A stretch of DNA of 64,000 nucleotides, taken from assembly GCF_900107095.1 (NCBI RefSeq), contig NZ_FNOR01000001.1, positions 294,359-358,358 on the forward strand, given 5' to 3'. Shown here piece after piece: positions 37,005 to 46,258 of this stretch. Numbering within the stretch: position 1 is the first letter of the stretch; each line of letters starts with the position of its first letter. The notes under the pieces are model-generated. The model saw only the letters and a program-made list of their open reading frames with translations, had not been told where the DNA came from and searched no databases. Position numbers and translations under genes: made by a program. This DNA comes from Collimonas sp. OK242 (GTDB lineage Bacteria > Pseudomonadota > Gammaproteobacteria > Burkholderiales > Burkholderiaceae_D).

Positions 37005-38231
37005 ATGATTTCCGCTGCTTCCCGTCCCTACATTGCCGCTTCCGTTCCCGTCTTGCGCGAGCATGGCCTCACCATTACCCGTTGCTTCTACCAGCGCATG
37101 TTTGCCGCACATCCCGAACTCAAGAATATTTTCAACATGCCGAACCAGGAGTCCGGCACGCAGCAACAGGCACTGGCTTCTGCCATCTTTGCCTATGCCG
37201 CCAATATCGATAATCCGGATGCATTGGCGCCTGTGATCAGCCGCATTGTGCAAAAGCATGTCAGCCTGGGAGTCCGTGAAGAACACTATCCGATCGTCGG
37301 TAAACATTTGCTGGATGCGATTGCGGAAATCCTCGGCGCAGCGGCAACGCCGGAATTGCTGGCGGCCTGGGCCGAAGCTTATGGTTTGCTGGCCACAGCT
37401 TTAATCGCAGAAGAGCGCAAGCAGTATCAGGCGCATGGCGTCGAGCCAGGCGAATACCGGTCGGTCACGGTGGTCCGCAAACAGAAGGAAAGCGATACCG
37501 TTACCTCATTCTATCTGGAGGCCACAGATGGCAAGGCGCTGCCGGTTTTCCAGTCGGGCCAGTACATCAGCGTGGCGGTGAATATCGAACAACTGGCTTT
37601 GCGTCAGCTGCGCCAGTACAGTTTGTCGGATGCGCCGGACAACGGCCACTGGCGCATCAGCGTCAAGCGCGAGCAGGGCAGCGCCACTGCGCACTGTCCT
37701 TATCCGGCCGGCCTGGTATCGAACCTGCTGCATGATCAATATCAAGAGGGCGATCTGCTGTGGGTCAGCCCGCCATGCGGCGATTTCGTTTTGCCGCAAA
37801 ACGATGACACGCCATTGGTGTTGATCAGCGCCGGCGTCGGCGTCACGCCGATGATGAGCATGTTGCAGAGCAGCTTGCAACAAAGCCCGCAACGGCCGGT
37901 GAATTTTCTGTATGCCACACTGAATGGACGTCACCATCCGCTCAAAGGGGAGTTGAGCAACCTGCGTCGCCGGCACGGCCAGATGCGCTCGCACATCGCT
38001 TATGAAAAGCCGGCTGACGACGATCGCCTGCAGAAGGATTATCAGCAACAGGGCTATTTGCAACTGGCGCAATTGCCCGACGCCTTGCTGCCGCATGACG
38101 GTTCCTACTTCTTGTGCGGGCCGACGCCATTCATGCAGATCCAGCGTGATGCCTTGCTGGCGCGCGGTGTGGCCGCGCATCAGATTCAGCAGGAAGTGTT
38201 TGGCCCGTCCTTGCTGCAGCACCTGCAATAG
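37005..38231 (+). CDS. hmp: Flavohemoglobin, nitric oxide dioxygenase
   Basis: 408 residues: an N-terminal globin domain (about 1-138) with the proximal-histidine region VQKHVSLGVREEHYPIVG, then a ferredoxin-reductase-like FAD domain (RQYSLSDAPDNG) and an NAD domain (LISAGVGVTPMMSML, FLCGPTPFM). It oxidises NO to nitrate with O2 and NADH. AGGAG lies eight bases before the ATG. Together with nsrR it forms a standard NO-defence unit; frmA elsewhere in the window also handles S-nitrosoglutathione. Confidence 0.96.
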   Translation: MISAASRPYIAASVPVLREHGLTITRCFYQRMFAAHPELKNIFNMPNQESGTQQQALASAIFAYAANIDNPDALAPVISRIVQKHVSLGVREEHYPIVGKHLLDAIAEILGAAATPELLAAWAEAYGLLATALIAEERKQYQAHGVEPGEYRSVTVVRKQKESDTVTSFYLEATDGKALPVFQSGQYISVAVNIEQLALRQLRQYSLSDAPDNGHWRISVKREQGSATAHCPYPAGLVSNLLHDQYQEGDLLWVSPPCGDFVLPQNDDTPLVLISAGVGVTPMMSMLQSSLQQSPQRPVNFLYATLNGRHHPLKGELSNLRRRHGQMRSHIAYEKPADDDRLQKDYQQQGYLQLAQLPDALLPHDGSYFLCGPTPFMQIQRDALLARGVAAHQIQQEVFGPSLLQHLQ

Positions 38232-38351
38232 CGATAGCGCGGTTTGAATGCTCTGGCCGCTGATGGCTAACAGCTGATGATGTTGATTACGCATCGTGTT
38301 TCTATGTGGTAATGTTCCACTCCTAAAATTTTATTAATGTTAGGAAAGACG

Positions 38352-40409
38352 ATGCGATTTCATTGGCTTTTTGCGGTACTGCTGGTTCCAGGCATGACGA
38401 TGGCGGCGGAGGGGATGTGGACTTTGGACAATTTGCCGAAGGCAAAGATGCAGGCCGAATACGGGTTTACCCCGAGCGAAGGCTGGATCAAGCGCACCAT
38501 GTTGGGTTCGGTGCGGATTGCCGGCGGTTGCTCGGCATCCTTTGTCTCAAAAGACGGCTTGGTGATGACCAATCACCACTGCGCTTCCGAGTGCCTGGAC
38601 CAGTTGTCGACGGCAAAAAAGAATCTGATCAAGGACGGTTTCCTGGCTAAGGGCCGCGCGCAGGAATTGAGTTGCCCGGAAATCGAATTGAACCGGCTGG
38701 AACTGATCACCGATGTGACTACCGAAGTCAAGAGCGCGACCGCCGGCCTGGATGGCGCGGCGTTCAAGAGCGCGCAAAATGCGGTTAAGGCCAAGCTGAC
38801 GTCAGCCTGTGTCGGCAGGGATAAAGACACCGTGCGTTGCGACGTCGTCGACCTGTATCACGGCGGCCAATACCAGGTCTATAAATACCATCGCTTCCAG
38901 GATACGCGCCTGGTCTGGGCGCCGGAAAAAGCCGCAGCATTCTTTGGCGGCGATCCGGATAATTTCAACTTCCCGCGCTACGACTTGGACATCACCTTGT
39001 TGCGTGCCTATGAAGGCGGTAAGCCTGCCAAGATCGAGAACTATTTCCCGTTCAGTAAAAGCGGCGCAGAGGAAGGTGAAATGGTATTCGTCACCGGCCA
39101 GCCTGGCTCGACCCAGCGTCAGCTGACAGTCTCACAACTGACTACCTTGCGCGACCTGACGCTCGTCAACAGCGTGATTCGGCTAGCCGAAATGCGCGGA
39201 GTGCTGGAGCAGTACAGCAAAAGCAGCCCGGAAGCGGCGCGTAACGCCGAGCATGCCTTGTTCGGTGTGGAAAACGGCTACAAGGCGCTGAGGGGACGCC
39301 TCAGCACTTTGCAGGACCCGGCGCTGATGAAGCAAAAGCAGGACGATGAAACCGCCTTGCGTGAATTCGTATCAAAGCGGCCTGCCTTGCAAGCCAAGAT
39401 CGGCGGCGCCTGGGATGCAATTGCGGCGTCACAGCAAGTTTATCGCCAGATTGAAGCGTCTTACGGCATGATTGAAGGCGGCCGCGGCTTCTATAGCAAA
39501 TACTCCGGTTATGCGCGCGCCCTGGTGCGCGGTGCGGAAGAACGCGCCAAGCCGAACGGCGAACGACTGCCGGAATATGCCGACGCCAAATTACCGGAAC
39601 TGGAGCAAGAGTTGTTTTCCACCGCGCCGGTATATCCGGAATACGAAAAAGTCATGCTGGCATTTTCGTTCACCAAGCTGCGCGAAATCCTCGGCGCCGA
39701 CGATCCTTTCGTCAGGCAGGTACTCGGCAAGCAATCGCCCGATCAGCTCAGCGCTGCTTTAATCGACAACACCAAGCTGGGTGATCCGGCGGTGCGCAAG
39801 GCGTTGTGGCAGGGCGGCAAAGAGGCCATCCTGAAATCCAGCGATCCGTTCATCAAGCAGGAACTGGCGCTCGATCCGGCCGCGCGAGCCATTCGCACTC
39901 GCTATGAAAAAGAAGTGGAATCGGTACAGCAAAAGAATTCCGAGCTGATCGCCCAGGCCCGCTTTGCCCAGCAAGGTACCAGCGCCTATCCGGATGCTAC
40001 TTTCACCTTGCGCTTGTCGTACGGCGAAGTGAAAGGGTGGCAAGAAGGAGATAAGAAAATCTCGCCGTTCACCACACTCGCTGGCGCATTCGAGCGTGAT
40101 ACCGGGGCCGATCCGTTTGCCTTGCCTGCTTCCTGGCATGCCGCCAAGAGCAAGCTGAATTTGTCGCAGCGCTATGACCTGGCAACTACCAACGACATCA
40201 TCGGCGGCAACTCGGGTAGCCCCATGATCAATCGTAACGGTGAAATCGTCGGTTTGATTTTCGACGGCAATATTCATTCGCTGGGCGGCGCATTCTGGTT
40301 AGATCCACGCTTCAACCGCTCGATTGCGGTGCATAGCGGCGCCATTCTGGAAACCCTGGGCAAAGTCTACGGCGGCGCCGATCTGGTCAAGGAAATCCAG
40401 GCGCATTGA
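38352..40409 (+). CDS. S46-family dipeptidyl peptidase (DPP7-like)
   Basis: 685 residues with a signal peptide (MRFHWLFAVLLVPGMTMAAEG). Trypsin-like catalytic residues are visible: His in VMTNHHCASEC, Asp in NFPRYDLDITLLR and Ser621 in GGNSGSPMI. The residue 18 after the serine, which sets P1 preference in the family, is Gly as in DPP7 and DAP BII rather than Arg as in the acid-specific DPP11. The ATG at 38352 has AGGAAAG six bases upstream; a start at 38337 would add five residues. It should cleave N-terminal dipeptides in the periplasm. Confidence 0.9.
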   Translation: MRFHWLFAVLLVPGMTMAAEGMWTLDNLPKAKMQAEYGFTPSEGWIKRTMLGSVRIAGGCSASFVSKDGLVMTNHHCASECLDQLSTAKKNLIKDGFLAKGRAQELSCPEIELNRLELITDVTTEVKSATAGLDGAAFKSAQNAVKAKLTSACVGRDKDTVRCDVVDLYHGGQYQVYKYHRFQDTRLVWAPEKAAAFFGGDPDNFNFPRYDLDITLLRAYEGGKPAKIENYFPFSKSGAEEGEMVFVTGQPGSTQRQLTVSQLTTLRDLTLVNSVIRLAEMRGVLEQYSKSSPEAARNAEHALFGVENGYKALRGRLSTLQDPALMKQKQDDETALREFVSKRPALQAKIGGAWDAIAASQQVYRQIEASYGMIEGGRGFYSKYSGYARALVRGAEERAKPNGERLPEYADAKLPELEQELFSTAPVYPEYEKVMLAFSFTKLREILGADDPFVRQVLGKQSPDQLSAALIDNTKLGDPAVRKALWQGGKEAILKSSDPFIKQELALDPAARAIRTRYEKEVESVQQKNSELIAQARFAQQGTSAYPDATFTLRLSYGEVKGWQEGDKKISPFTTLAGAFERDTGADPFALPASWHAAKSKLNLSQRYDLATTNDIIGGNSGSPMINRNGEIVGLIFDGNIHSLGGAFWLDPRFNRSIAVHSGAILETLGKVYGGADLVKEIQAH

Positions 40410-40458
40410 AGCATCCAGGCAGAACCGCAGCAAGCTTCTTGAATTAGTATCTATAATG

Positions 40459-40494
40459 AATCCCTTCCGGTGGCGACGCCGGGAGGGATTTTTT
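40459..40494 (+). terminator. Terminator after the S46 peptidase gene
   Basis: ATCCCTTCCGG pairs with CCGGGAGGGAT (one G-T pair) around TGGCGAC-like loop, followed by six T. It lies before the nnrU-like start. Confidence 0.8.
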
Positions 40495-40552
40495 GATTTC
40501 ACGTGCCGGACGGCTGCGGTCTTCGCGTAATTGTCATGGAAGGAGAAGGATT

Positions 40553-41119
40553 TTGGAAATATTGAGCCTGGGGCTGGTCCTCTTTCTTGGACTCCATCTG
40601 ATTCCCACTGTGCCGGCTTTGAAAGCGCAGCTGGTCCACGTTTTTGGTGAAAATCGCTATAAAGGCCTGTTTGCCTTGTTGGCGGCGCTGGGACTGCTCC
40701 TGATCATAGCCGGCTACGGCAGGGCGCCCGCCGGACCGACGCTGTTCGCGTCATCCATCGGCGCCAGACATGCCGCCCCGTTGGCCATGATCATCAGCTT
40801 CATCCTGTTTGCCGCCGCCAATATGAAAGGCCATATCCGGGCCTGGGTAAAACACCCGATGTTGCTGGGGCTGACTATCTGGGCTTTGGTCCATCTGCTG
40901 GCGAACGGACATGCCAAAGCCACGCTGCTGTTTTCCGCTTTCCTGGCTTATGCGATGATCGATTTGTTGTCCGTGATTCGCCGTAAGAGTTACAAACCAT
41001 TCACCCCGGTGCTTAAGTTCGACGTGATTGCATGTGTCGCCGGCCTCTTGCTAGCATTGCTGGTGATGACATTTCATCGTCAGCTGATGGGTGTGGCGGT
41101 GGTGCCTTGGGGCGTTTAG
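40553..41119 (+). CDS. NnrU-family membrane protein
   Basis: 188 residues with several membrane segments (LSLGLVLFLGLHLIPTVPALK; YKGLFALLAALGLLLIIAGYG; LLGLTIWALVHLLANGHAKATLLF). The family is linked to denitrification and nitrite/NO reduction in some rhizobia, and in plants the relative Z-ISO is a heme isomerase. I choose a TTG start at 40553, with AAGGAG eight bases upstream, because an earlier frame start would overlap the terminator at 40459-40494. Nitrite reductase genes are not in the window. Confidence 0.78.
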   Translation: MEILSLGLVLFLGLHLIPTVPALKAQLVHVFGENRYKGLFALLAALGLLLIIAGYGRAPAGPTLFASSIGARHAAPLAMIISFILFAAANMKGHIRAWVKHPMLLGLTIWALVHLLANGHAKATLLFSAFLAYAMIDLLSVIRRKSYKPFTPVLKFDVIACVAGLLLALLVMTFHRQLMGVAVVPWGV

Positions 41120-41154
41120 CCGAGGCTCGGTTGCCTGTAAATCAGGCCGAGCTG

Positions 41155-42660
41155 TCAGCGCTCCTGCAGCAGTCGGTTCAGCAGTAGCCGCACTTCCGGG
41201 ATCAGCTCGCTGGCAGTCAGCCCGATCGGCCCGATGCCTTCCGCCACCAGCTGATCGGCGGCGCGGCCGTGCAGCCATGCTGCCGCCAGCGCGGCTTCCC
41301 ATTGCGGCCAGCCCTGCGCCAGCAAAGCGCCGCAAATACCCGACAAGACGTCGCCGCTGCCGGCGGTGGCCAGGGCAGGGTTGCCGGTGGAATTGACCAC
41401 CACCTCGCCATCGGCGCGGGCGATGATGCTGCCGGCGCCCTTCAGCACAACTACCGCATTGAAGCGGCTTGCCAGGGTGCGGGCGGCGGCGACGCGATCG
41501 GCCTGGATGTCGCCGGTGCTGATGCCCAGCAGGCGGGCGGCTTCCAGCGGATGCGGCGTCATCAAAACGGCGTGCGGGCGTTGCGCGGCCTGTGCTTGCA
41601 GCTGCGGCTGGCGCGCCAGCAGATTCAAGGCGTCGGCGTCCAGCACCAGCCAGCTGAGTGCGGCTAGCGCACGCGTCAGCAACGCCAGCGCGGTATCGGC
41701 CATGCCCATGCCGGGGCCGACCACCAGCACGGCCGAGGAAAAATCGAGATCGGCAGCATGGCGGCACATCAGTTCCGGCTGGACGCTATCGTAGGCTGGC
41801 GGCTGGTCCGCGTAGCCGACAAACACCCGGCCCGCACCGCATTTGGCGGCGGCACGGGCCGCCAGGATCGGCGCACCGGCCATTCCTGCGGCGCCGCCGA
41901 TCACGGCGACATCGCCAAAACTGCCTTTGTGCGAATTGCGCCGACGTGGCCGCAGGTAGCCGGCGAACAGCTCGGGCTGGCTGAGCCACATGTGCGGCGC
42001 GGGAAAATGGTTGGCTGCAAGCGCCAATGTCGCCACTTCGACTTTGCCAGCGTAGTCGGGGCCGTCGCCGGTGTGCAAGCCGGCTTTATCGGCGATGAAG
42101 GTGATGGTGTGGCTGGCTTTGATGGCGATGCCTGCCGCGCCGCCTACCACCACGCCGGTATCGGCGTTCAAGCCGCTCGGCACGTCCAGCGCCAGCACCG
42201 GGCAGCTCATCGCATTGACGGTTTGCACCAGCTTGCGCCAGTCGCCATCCAGCACCCGGCTCAGGCCGATGCCGAACAGGCCGTCTATCACCAGGGTCCA
42301 TTGATTGCTGTCGATGTCGGCGAATTGCTCGGGCGGCATCAGGTGCACGCCGTGTTGTTGGGCCCGTACCAGCGCTTTGGCAGCATCGGCCGGCAGTTGC
42401 GAGGGGGCGGTTTTGAGCAGCGCGACTACTTCGGCGCCTGCCTTGGCCAGGCCGGCGGCGGCTTCGAGGGCGTCGCCGCCGTTGTTGCCTGGGCCGGCCA
42501 GTATCAGGATTACGGCTGCATGGGCGGGGCCGGGCAATATGCGCAAGGCGGCTTGGGCTGCCGCCTGGCCGGCGCGTTGCATCAGGGTGTAGGGGGGCAG
42601 GTCGCGCAGGGCGGCTTGTTCGATTTTCCGGATTTCGGCTGCGGGGTAGATGGCGCTCAT
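41155..42660 (-). CDS. nnrD: Bifunctional NAD(P)H-hydrate epimerase / ADP-dependent dehydratase
   Basis: 501 residues with two fused domains. The N-terminal YjeF-type epimerase covers about 1-215 (AGPGNNGGDALEAAAGL, DGLFGIGLSR, DVPSGLNADTG). The C-terminal ribokinase-like dehydratase carries AGPGMGMAD-type VVGPGMGMAD, LTPHP-type MTPHPLEAARL and the substrate site NPALATAGSGDVLSGI. It repairs hydrated NADH and NADPH, using ADP. It ends convergently with the NnrU-like gene. Confidence 0.93.
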   Translation of the reverse strand: MSAIYPAAEIRKIEQAALRDLPPYTLMQRAGQAAAQAALRILPGPAHAAVILILAGPGNNGGDALEAAAGLAKAGAEVVALLKTAPSQLPADAAKALVRAQQHGVHLMPPEQFADIDSNQWTLVIDGLFGIGLSRVLDGDWRKLVQTVNAMSCPVLALDVPSGLNADTGVVVGGAAGIAIKASHTITFIADKAGLHTGDGPDYAGKVEVATLALAANHFPAPHMWLSQPELFAGYLRPRRRNSHKGSFGDVAVIGGAAGMAGAPILAARAAAKCGAGRVFVGYADQPPAYDSVQPELMCRHAADLDFSSAVLVVGPGMGMADTALALLTRALAALSWLVLDADALNLLARQPQLQAQAAQRPHAVLMTPHPLEAARLLGISTGDIQADRVAAARTLASRFNAVVVLKGAGSIIARADGEVVVNSTGNPALATAGSGDVLSGICGALLAQGWPQWEAALAAAWLHGRAADQLVAEGIGPIGLTASELIPEVRLLLNRLLQER

Positions 42661-42683
42661 TGGAATTGTGTACTCCGTGTTCC

Positions 42684-42761
42684 GTTAACTGGGGTCAGAG
42701 CCGCGCGGGGAGTGTAATTTTACGACGATAAGGCTGTCGTAAAAAACTGGCCCCACTTAAC
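42684..42761. repeat. Interspersed palindromic element in the nnrD-dadA gap
   Basis: Outer arms GTTAACTGGGGTCAG and CTGGCCCCACTTAAC flank an inner perfect hairpin TTTTACGAC/GTCGTAAAA. The GGGGTCAGAG sequence is familiar from short non-autonomous repeats of betaproteobacteria. The 147-bp gap holds nothing else. Its inner hairpin could double as a terminator for dadA. Confidence 0.6.
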
Positions 42762-42807
42762 TACGCTTGCCGGTGTTTGGGGATAAAACCGGGCTTGTGA
42801 TGTACTA

Positions 42808-44085
42808 CTAACGATAGCGCGCTACTGTCAGGCCGTCCAGGTCAACCTCGGGGACCTTGCCGCAGATCTGGTCTGCCAGGACCTTGGCGGCGCCTAGCGC
42901 CATGCTCCAGCCTGAACCGCCATGGCCGATGTTGACGAAAACATTGCTGGCGCCGGTGTGGCCGATGAGCGGTACTTCGTCGGCCAGCATCGGAGTGTGG
43001 CCGCACCAGAAACTGGCGCTGTTGAAATTGGCGGCGTCGGGGAACCAGTCGTGCGCTACTTTCAGCAGGGTGCGCAGGGCCTTGTCGTCGAATGACATGT
43101 CTTGCGCGCCGAATTCGGCGATGCCGGCTAGGCGCATGCGGGCGCCGATACGCGCCATGGTGACCTGGTAAGTATCGTCCAGAACCGCCATTTGCGGCGC
43201 TACCTCATAATTCTTTACGGCTGCGGTGGCGGCGTAGGTCTTGATCGCGTGCAGCGGCAGGCGCAGGCCCAGCGGCCGCAGCAGCTGGGCGCTGGCGCTG
43301 CCGGCGGCACACACCACGGCGTCGGCCATCAATACGTTGCCATCGATGTGCAAGCCTACCTGAGCGCCTTGCGGCGCGATGGCGGTAACCCGGCTGTCGA
43401 AATGGAACTGTACCCCCAGCCCTTGCAGGATGGCTTTCAATTGTTTGGTAAACAGGGTGCAATTGCCGGAGCCCATATCCGGAAAGTACAAGCCGCCCGC
43501 CAGTTTGCCGGCGCCGGCCAATGCCGGTTCCTGCAGCCGCACCGCAGCGTCGTCGAGCAGTTGATGCGCCACACCGCATTCGCTCAGCAGCTCTTGCACC
43601 GGCGCCAATGCCGCCAGCTCGGTTTCGCTGCGCAACAGGCGTAGCAAGCCGGGGTTCTGTTCAAAATCGAGCTGGAAATGCTGTTGTATCTGCTCTAGCA
43701 GCTCCTGGCTGTAAGAGGCCAGTCTTTGCATTTGATGGGTGTGCGCGCGAAACCGCTGAATCTCGGACTCAGCCATCCAGCGCCGCATCCAGCGCCAAAG
43801 AGAGGGATTGAAGCGGGCGTTGAGTACATTCGGCGCTTCCTGGTTAAACATGCCTGCCAGGATTTTCCGGTGCATGCCTGGAACCGACCACGGCAGCGCT
43901 GCGCCGGCCGACAAGATGCCGGAATTACCCAGCGTCGACTGTTCCGCGACGTTGCCGCGTTGTTCTACTACGGCGACCTGATGTCCGGCTTCAGCTAGAA
44001 AATAAGCGCTGCAGACTCCCATCACGCCGCCGCCGATAACCACGATCTGTTTCTGTGTCTGCTGCTGTATCACTATTGTTCTCAA
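42808..44085 (-). CDS. dadA: D-amino acid dehydrogenase small subunit
   Basis: 425 residues of the DAO fold. The FAD dinucleotide motif VVIGGGVMGVCSAYFLAEAGH begins near residue 15, and VVEQ marks the ribose-binding acid. TLGNSGILSAG and the C-terminal GHGGSGWSMALGAAKVLAD match DadA, which passes electrons from D-amino acids to the respiratory chain. The start is uncertain: TTG at 44085 or GTG at 44073, the latter with GAGA upstream. No racemase gene (dadX) follows; the only alr here lies 15 kb away. Confidence 0.88.
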   Translation of the reverse strand: MRTIVIQQQTQKQIVVIGGGVMGVCSAYFLAEAGHQVAVVEQRGNVAEQSTLGNSGILSAGAALPWSVPGMHRKILAGMFNQEAPNVLNARFNPSLWRWMRRWMAESEIQRFRAHTHQMQRLASYSQELLEQIQQHFQLDFEQNPGLLRLLRSETELAALAPVQELLSECGVAHQLLDDAAVRLQEPALAGAGKLAGGLYFPDMGSGNCTLFTKQLKAILQGLGVQFHFDSRVTAIAPQGAQVGLHIDGNVLMADAVVCAAGSASAQLLRPLGLRLPLHAIKTYAATAAVKNYEVAPQMAVLDDTYQVTMARIGARMRLAGIAEFGAQDMSFDDKALRTLLKVAHDWFPDAANFNSASFWCGHTPMLADEVPLIGHTGASNVFVNIGHGGSGWSMALGAAKVLADQICGKVPEVDLDGLTVARYR

Positions 44086-44188
44086 GGGGTTCTGCGTAGC
44101 ACCACGCGTTGCAGACGATCAGAATCATACCTTGAATTACTTGATAATAGGACAGCAAAGAACACAATTGCCGCGTCGCCGGCAGTTG

Positions 44189-45391
44189 CTACAGTTTAAA
44201 CACGCCGGCATCATACGCTTTGCTATAGGCTTGCCAGTCCTTGCGCACCTGCGCCGCACAGATCAGAGCGGCATCCAGCAGCTGCTTTTTCCATTTCTTG
44301 CTTGCGCCGAAAGCGATCAGTTCATCGGCATTCGCCGATCCCTGGCGGCCGGCGCTGCGCAACTGGGCCCAGGCAGCCAGGTTGCCCATGACAGTCATCA
44401 CTTGTCCGATTTGGGCGGACGTGTGATTTGCATGCAGGACGCTTACCCGGTCTTCGCTAGGCTGGAGGCCGCGCAGCACATAAGATACCTTGCCGAGCAT
44501 GACCGGTTGCAAAAACGCCATGGACACCGCCTGGCAACGCTGCTGTAGCGTCACCACGCGCTGCGCCTGGCTCTGCCACTTGGGTTGCGCCACCTTTAAG
44601 TAGGGCGCTAATGAAGATGGCAGCGCCTGCTTCAGGTCAAGCAGGTAGTTGCTGTTCGGCGAACCCTTGCCATGCACCAGGATGACATAGCGCTCGACGC
44701 CAAGGCTGCCGGTGCCGGCAACGCGGCGCGCGACGTCCAGCACTTTGTAGAAATCGGGGTTGGCTTGTCCGCTGGCAAAGCGCTGCATGAATGCGGTGAC
44801 TTTGGCGCGCTGTTTATCGGACACCGGCAGCGCCTTCCTGCCATCCAGGCGCAGCGTGCGCAGTTTGCCTTTGCGCAGGGTGCGCGTATCCAGATAGGCG
44901 GCGCGCTGGCGGCCGCGTAAGCCATTCAGCAAGTCGCCGACCATGCCCTGCGCAAGATCACGCTCGACCCAACGCGGTTTGCCGTTAGCCAGGGCGGCAC
45001 CGTAAGCGTCGATTAGGCTGCGGCACATGATCTTGCCGTTGGCAGCGTTGTCGGGCGCGCCGTCTGCGGCAATCAGCACGCTGGTCAGCAAGCGCACCAT
45101 TTCCCAGCTGACCGGAGCCAGCGTAGCCTCGTCGAAATCGTTCAGGTCAAAATAAGCCAGGCGGTTATCGCCCTTGTAGCTGCCAAAGTTTTCCAGATGC
45201 AGATCGCCGCAAATCCAGGCCAGCGGCGCCGTTCGCATCACTCCGCTTTGCGGCAGGCGTTCGTAGAACAGATGGCAAGTCCCGCGCAGGAAGGTGAAGG
45301 GATCGTTGCGGATGTTCTTGTATTTCATCTGCAAACGTTGCGGATCGCGGCCCGCGTTGTATTCCTGAATGCGCTTGACTACATTCACCAT
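44189..45391 (-). CDS. DUF2252-family protein with kinase-like motifs
   Basis: 400 residues. The conserved family signature is AWICGDLHLENFGSYKG followed by AYFDLNDFDEATLAPV. The GDLHxxN and DFD patterns resemble the catalytic and metal-binding loops of aminoglycoside-phosphotransferase-like kinases, so a small-molecule or protein kinase role is possible (my inference). The ATG at 45391 has a perfect AGGAGG seven bases upstream, which fixes the start. It stands alone with no partner gene. Confidence 0.82.
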   Translation of the reverse strand: MVNVVKRIQEYNAGRDPQRLQMKYKNIRNDPFTFLRGTCHLFYERLPQSGVMRTAPLAWICGDLHLENFGSYKGDNRLAYFDLNDFDEATLAPVSWEMVRLLTSVLIAADGAPDNAANGKIMCRSLIDAYGAALANGKPRWVERDLAQGMVGDLLNGLRGRQRAAYLDTRTLRKGKLRTLRLDGRKALPVSDKQRAKVTAFMQRFASGQANPDFYKVLDVARRVAGTGSLGVERYVILVHGKGSPNSNYLLDLKQALPSSLAPYLKVAQPKWQSQAQRVVTLQQRCQAVSMAFLQPVMLGKVSYVLRGLQPSEDRVSVLHANHTSAQIGQVMTVMGNLAAWAQLRSAGRQGSANADELIAFGASKKWKKQLLDAALICAAQVRKDWQAYSKAYDAGVFKL

Positions 45392-45523
45392 GGCATGCCT
45401 CCTGAGGAAAGGGATTGGTCGCATTGCAACGACGACCAATCTTAATCCATCGCCTTGACAAAATGCTGACAAAACCGTCAGGCGTCCTCGGGAGCGTCAC
45501 CCGGCCACGTATACGCCTCATTG

Positions 45524-46126
45524 CTATTGCCAGACTTTATATACGCGGCCGGTCTGCGCACCTTCGACGCTGCGGCTGTAGGCTTGGGCGACACGGCTGG
45601 CCGGCGCCGCCTGGAAGCCGTAAAAGAACGGGCCGTAGCTGGCCAGCGATTCTTCCAGCACGGTCGGGCTGACGACGTTGATGCGGATGCCGCGCTTCAA
45701 TTCGATCGCAGCGGCGCGCACAAAGCCGTCCAGCGCCGCATTGACAGTGCTGGCGTTGACGCCTTGCAGGATCGGCTCGTCGCTGAGGATGCCGCTGGTC
45801 AGCGTGATCGAGCCGCCGTCGTTCAGGTGATGCTGAGCCACCAGCGCCAGGTTGATTTGCCCCATCAGCTTGTCGCGCAAGCCGATCCCGAATTTCTCCG
45901 GCGTCAGTTCTTGCAGCGGGCCGAAATGCAATTTTCCGGCGGTCGAGACGACGGCGTCGACTTTGCCGATCTTTCCGAACAAGGCTTCGACGCTGCGGAT
46001 ATCGGTCATGTCGACCTGATACTGGCCGCTGCGGTTGCCGACTTCGATGATTTCATGGCGGCTTGCCAGTTGCGCTACGACTGCCTTGCCGACGGTGCCT
46101 GTGGCGCCGATAACTGCGATTTTCAT
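45524..46126 (-). CDS. Short-chain dehydrogenase/reductase
   Basis: 200 residues. The cofactor motif is GATGTVGKAVV near the N-terminus, followed by an STAGK stretch equivalent to NNAG. The usual YxxxK catalytic pair is not present: the position reads VNASTVNAALDGFV with no Tyr-x3-Lys, so it belongs to the atypical group of small SDRs of unknown substrate. Divergent from a LysR regulator across 132 bp. Confidence 0.83.
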   Translation of the reverse strand: MKIAVIGATGTVGKAVVAQLASRHEIIEVGNRSGQYQVDMTDIRSVEALFGKIGKVDAVVSTAGKLHFGPLQELTPEKFGIGLRDKLMGQINLALVAQHHLNDGGSITLTSGILSDEPILQGVNASTVNAALDGFVRAAAIELKRGIRINVVSPTVLEESLASYGPFFYGFQAAPASRVAQAYSRSVEGAQTGRVYKVWQ

Positions 46127-46258
46127 GGTGTGCTCCGTTAAAAGTGAAATCCGAGTGAGATCCGGGTGAGATCCGGCTTACATTATGATTGCATCTTCAT
46201 GTTGGATAAATGGCGTAATATTCCTATGACTTGAAACTAACAGTGCGGAATAGGGGCT

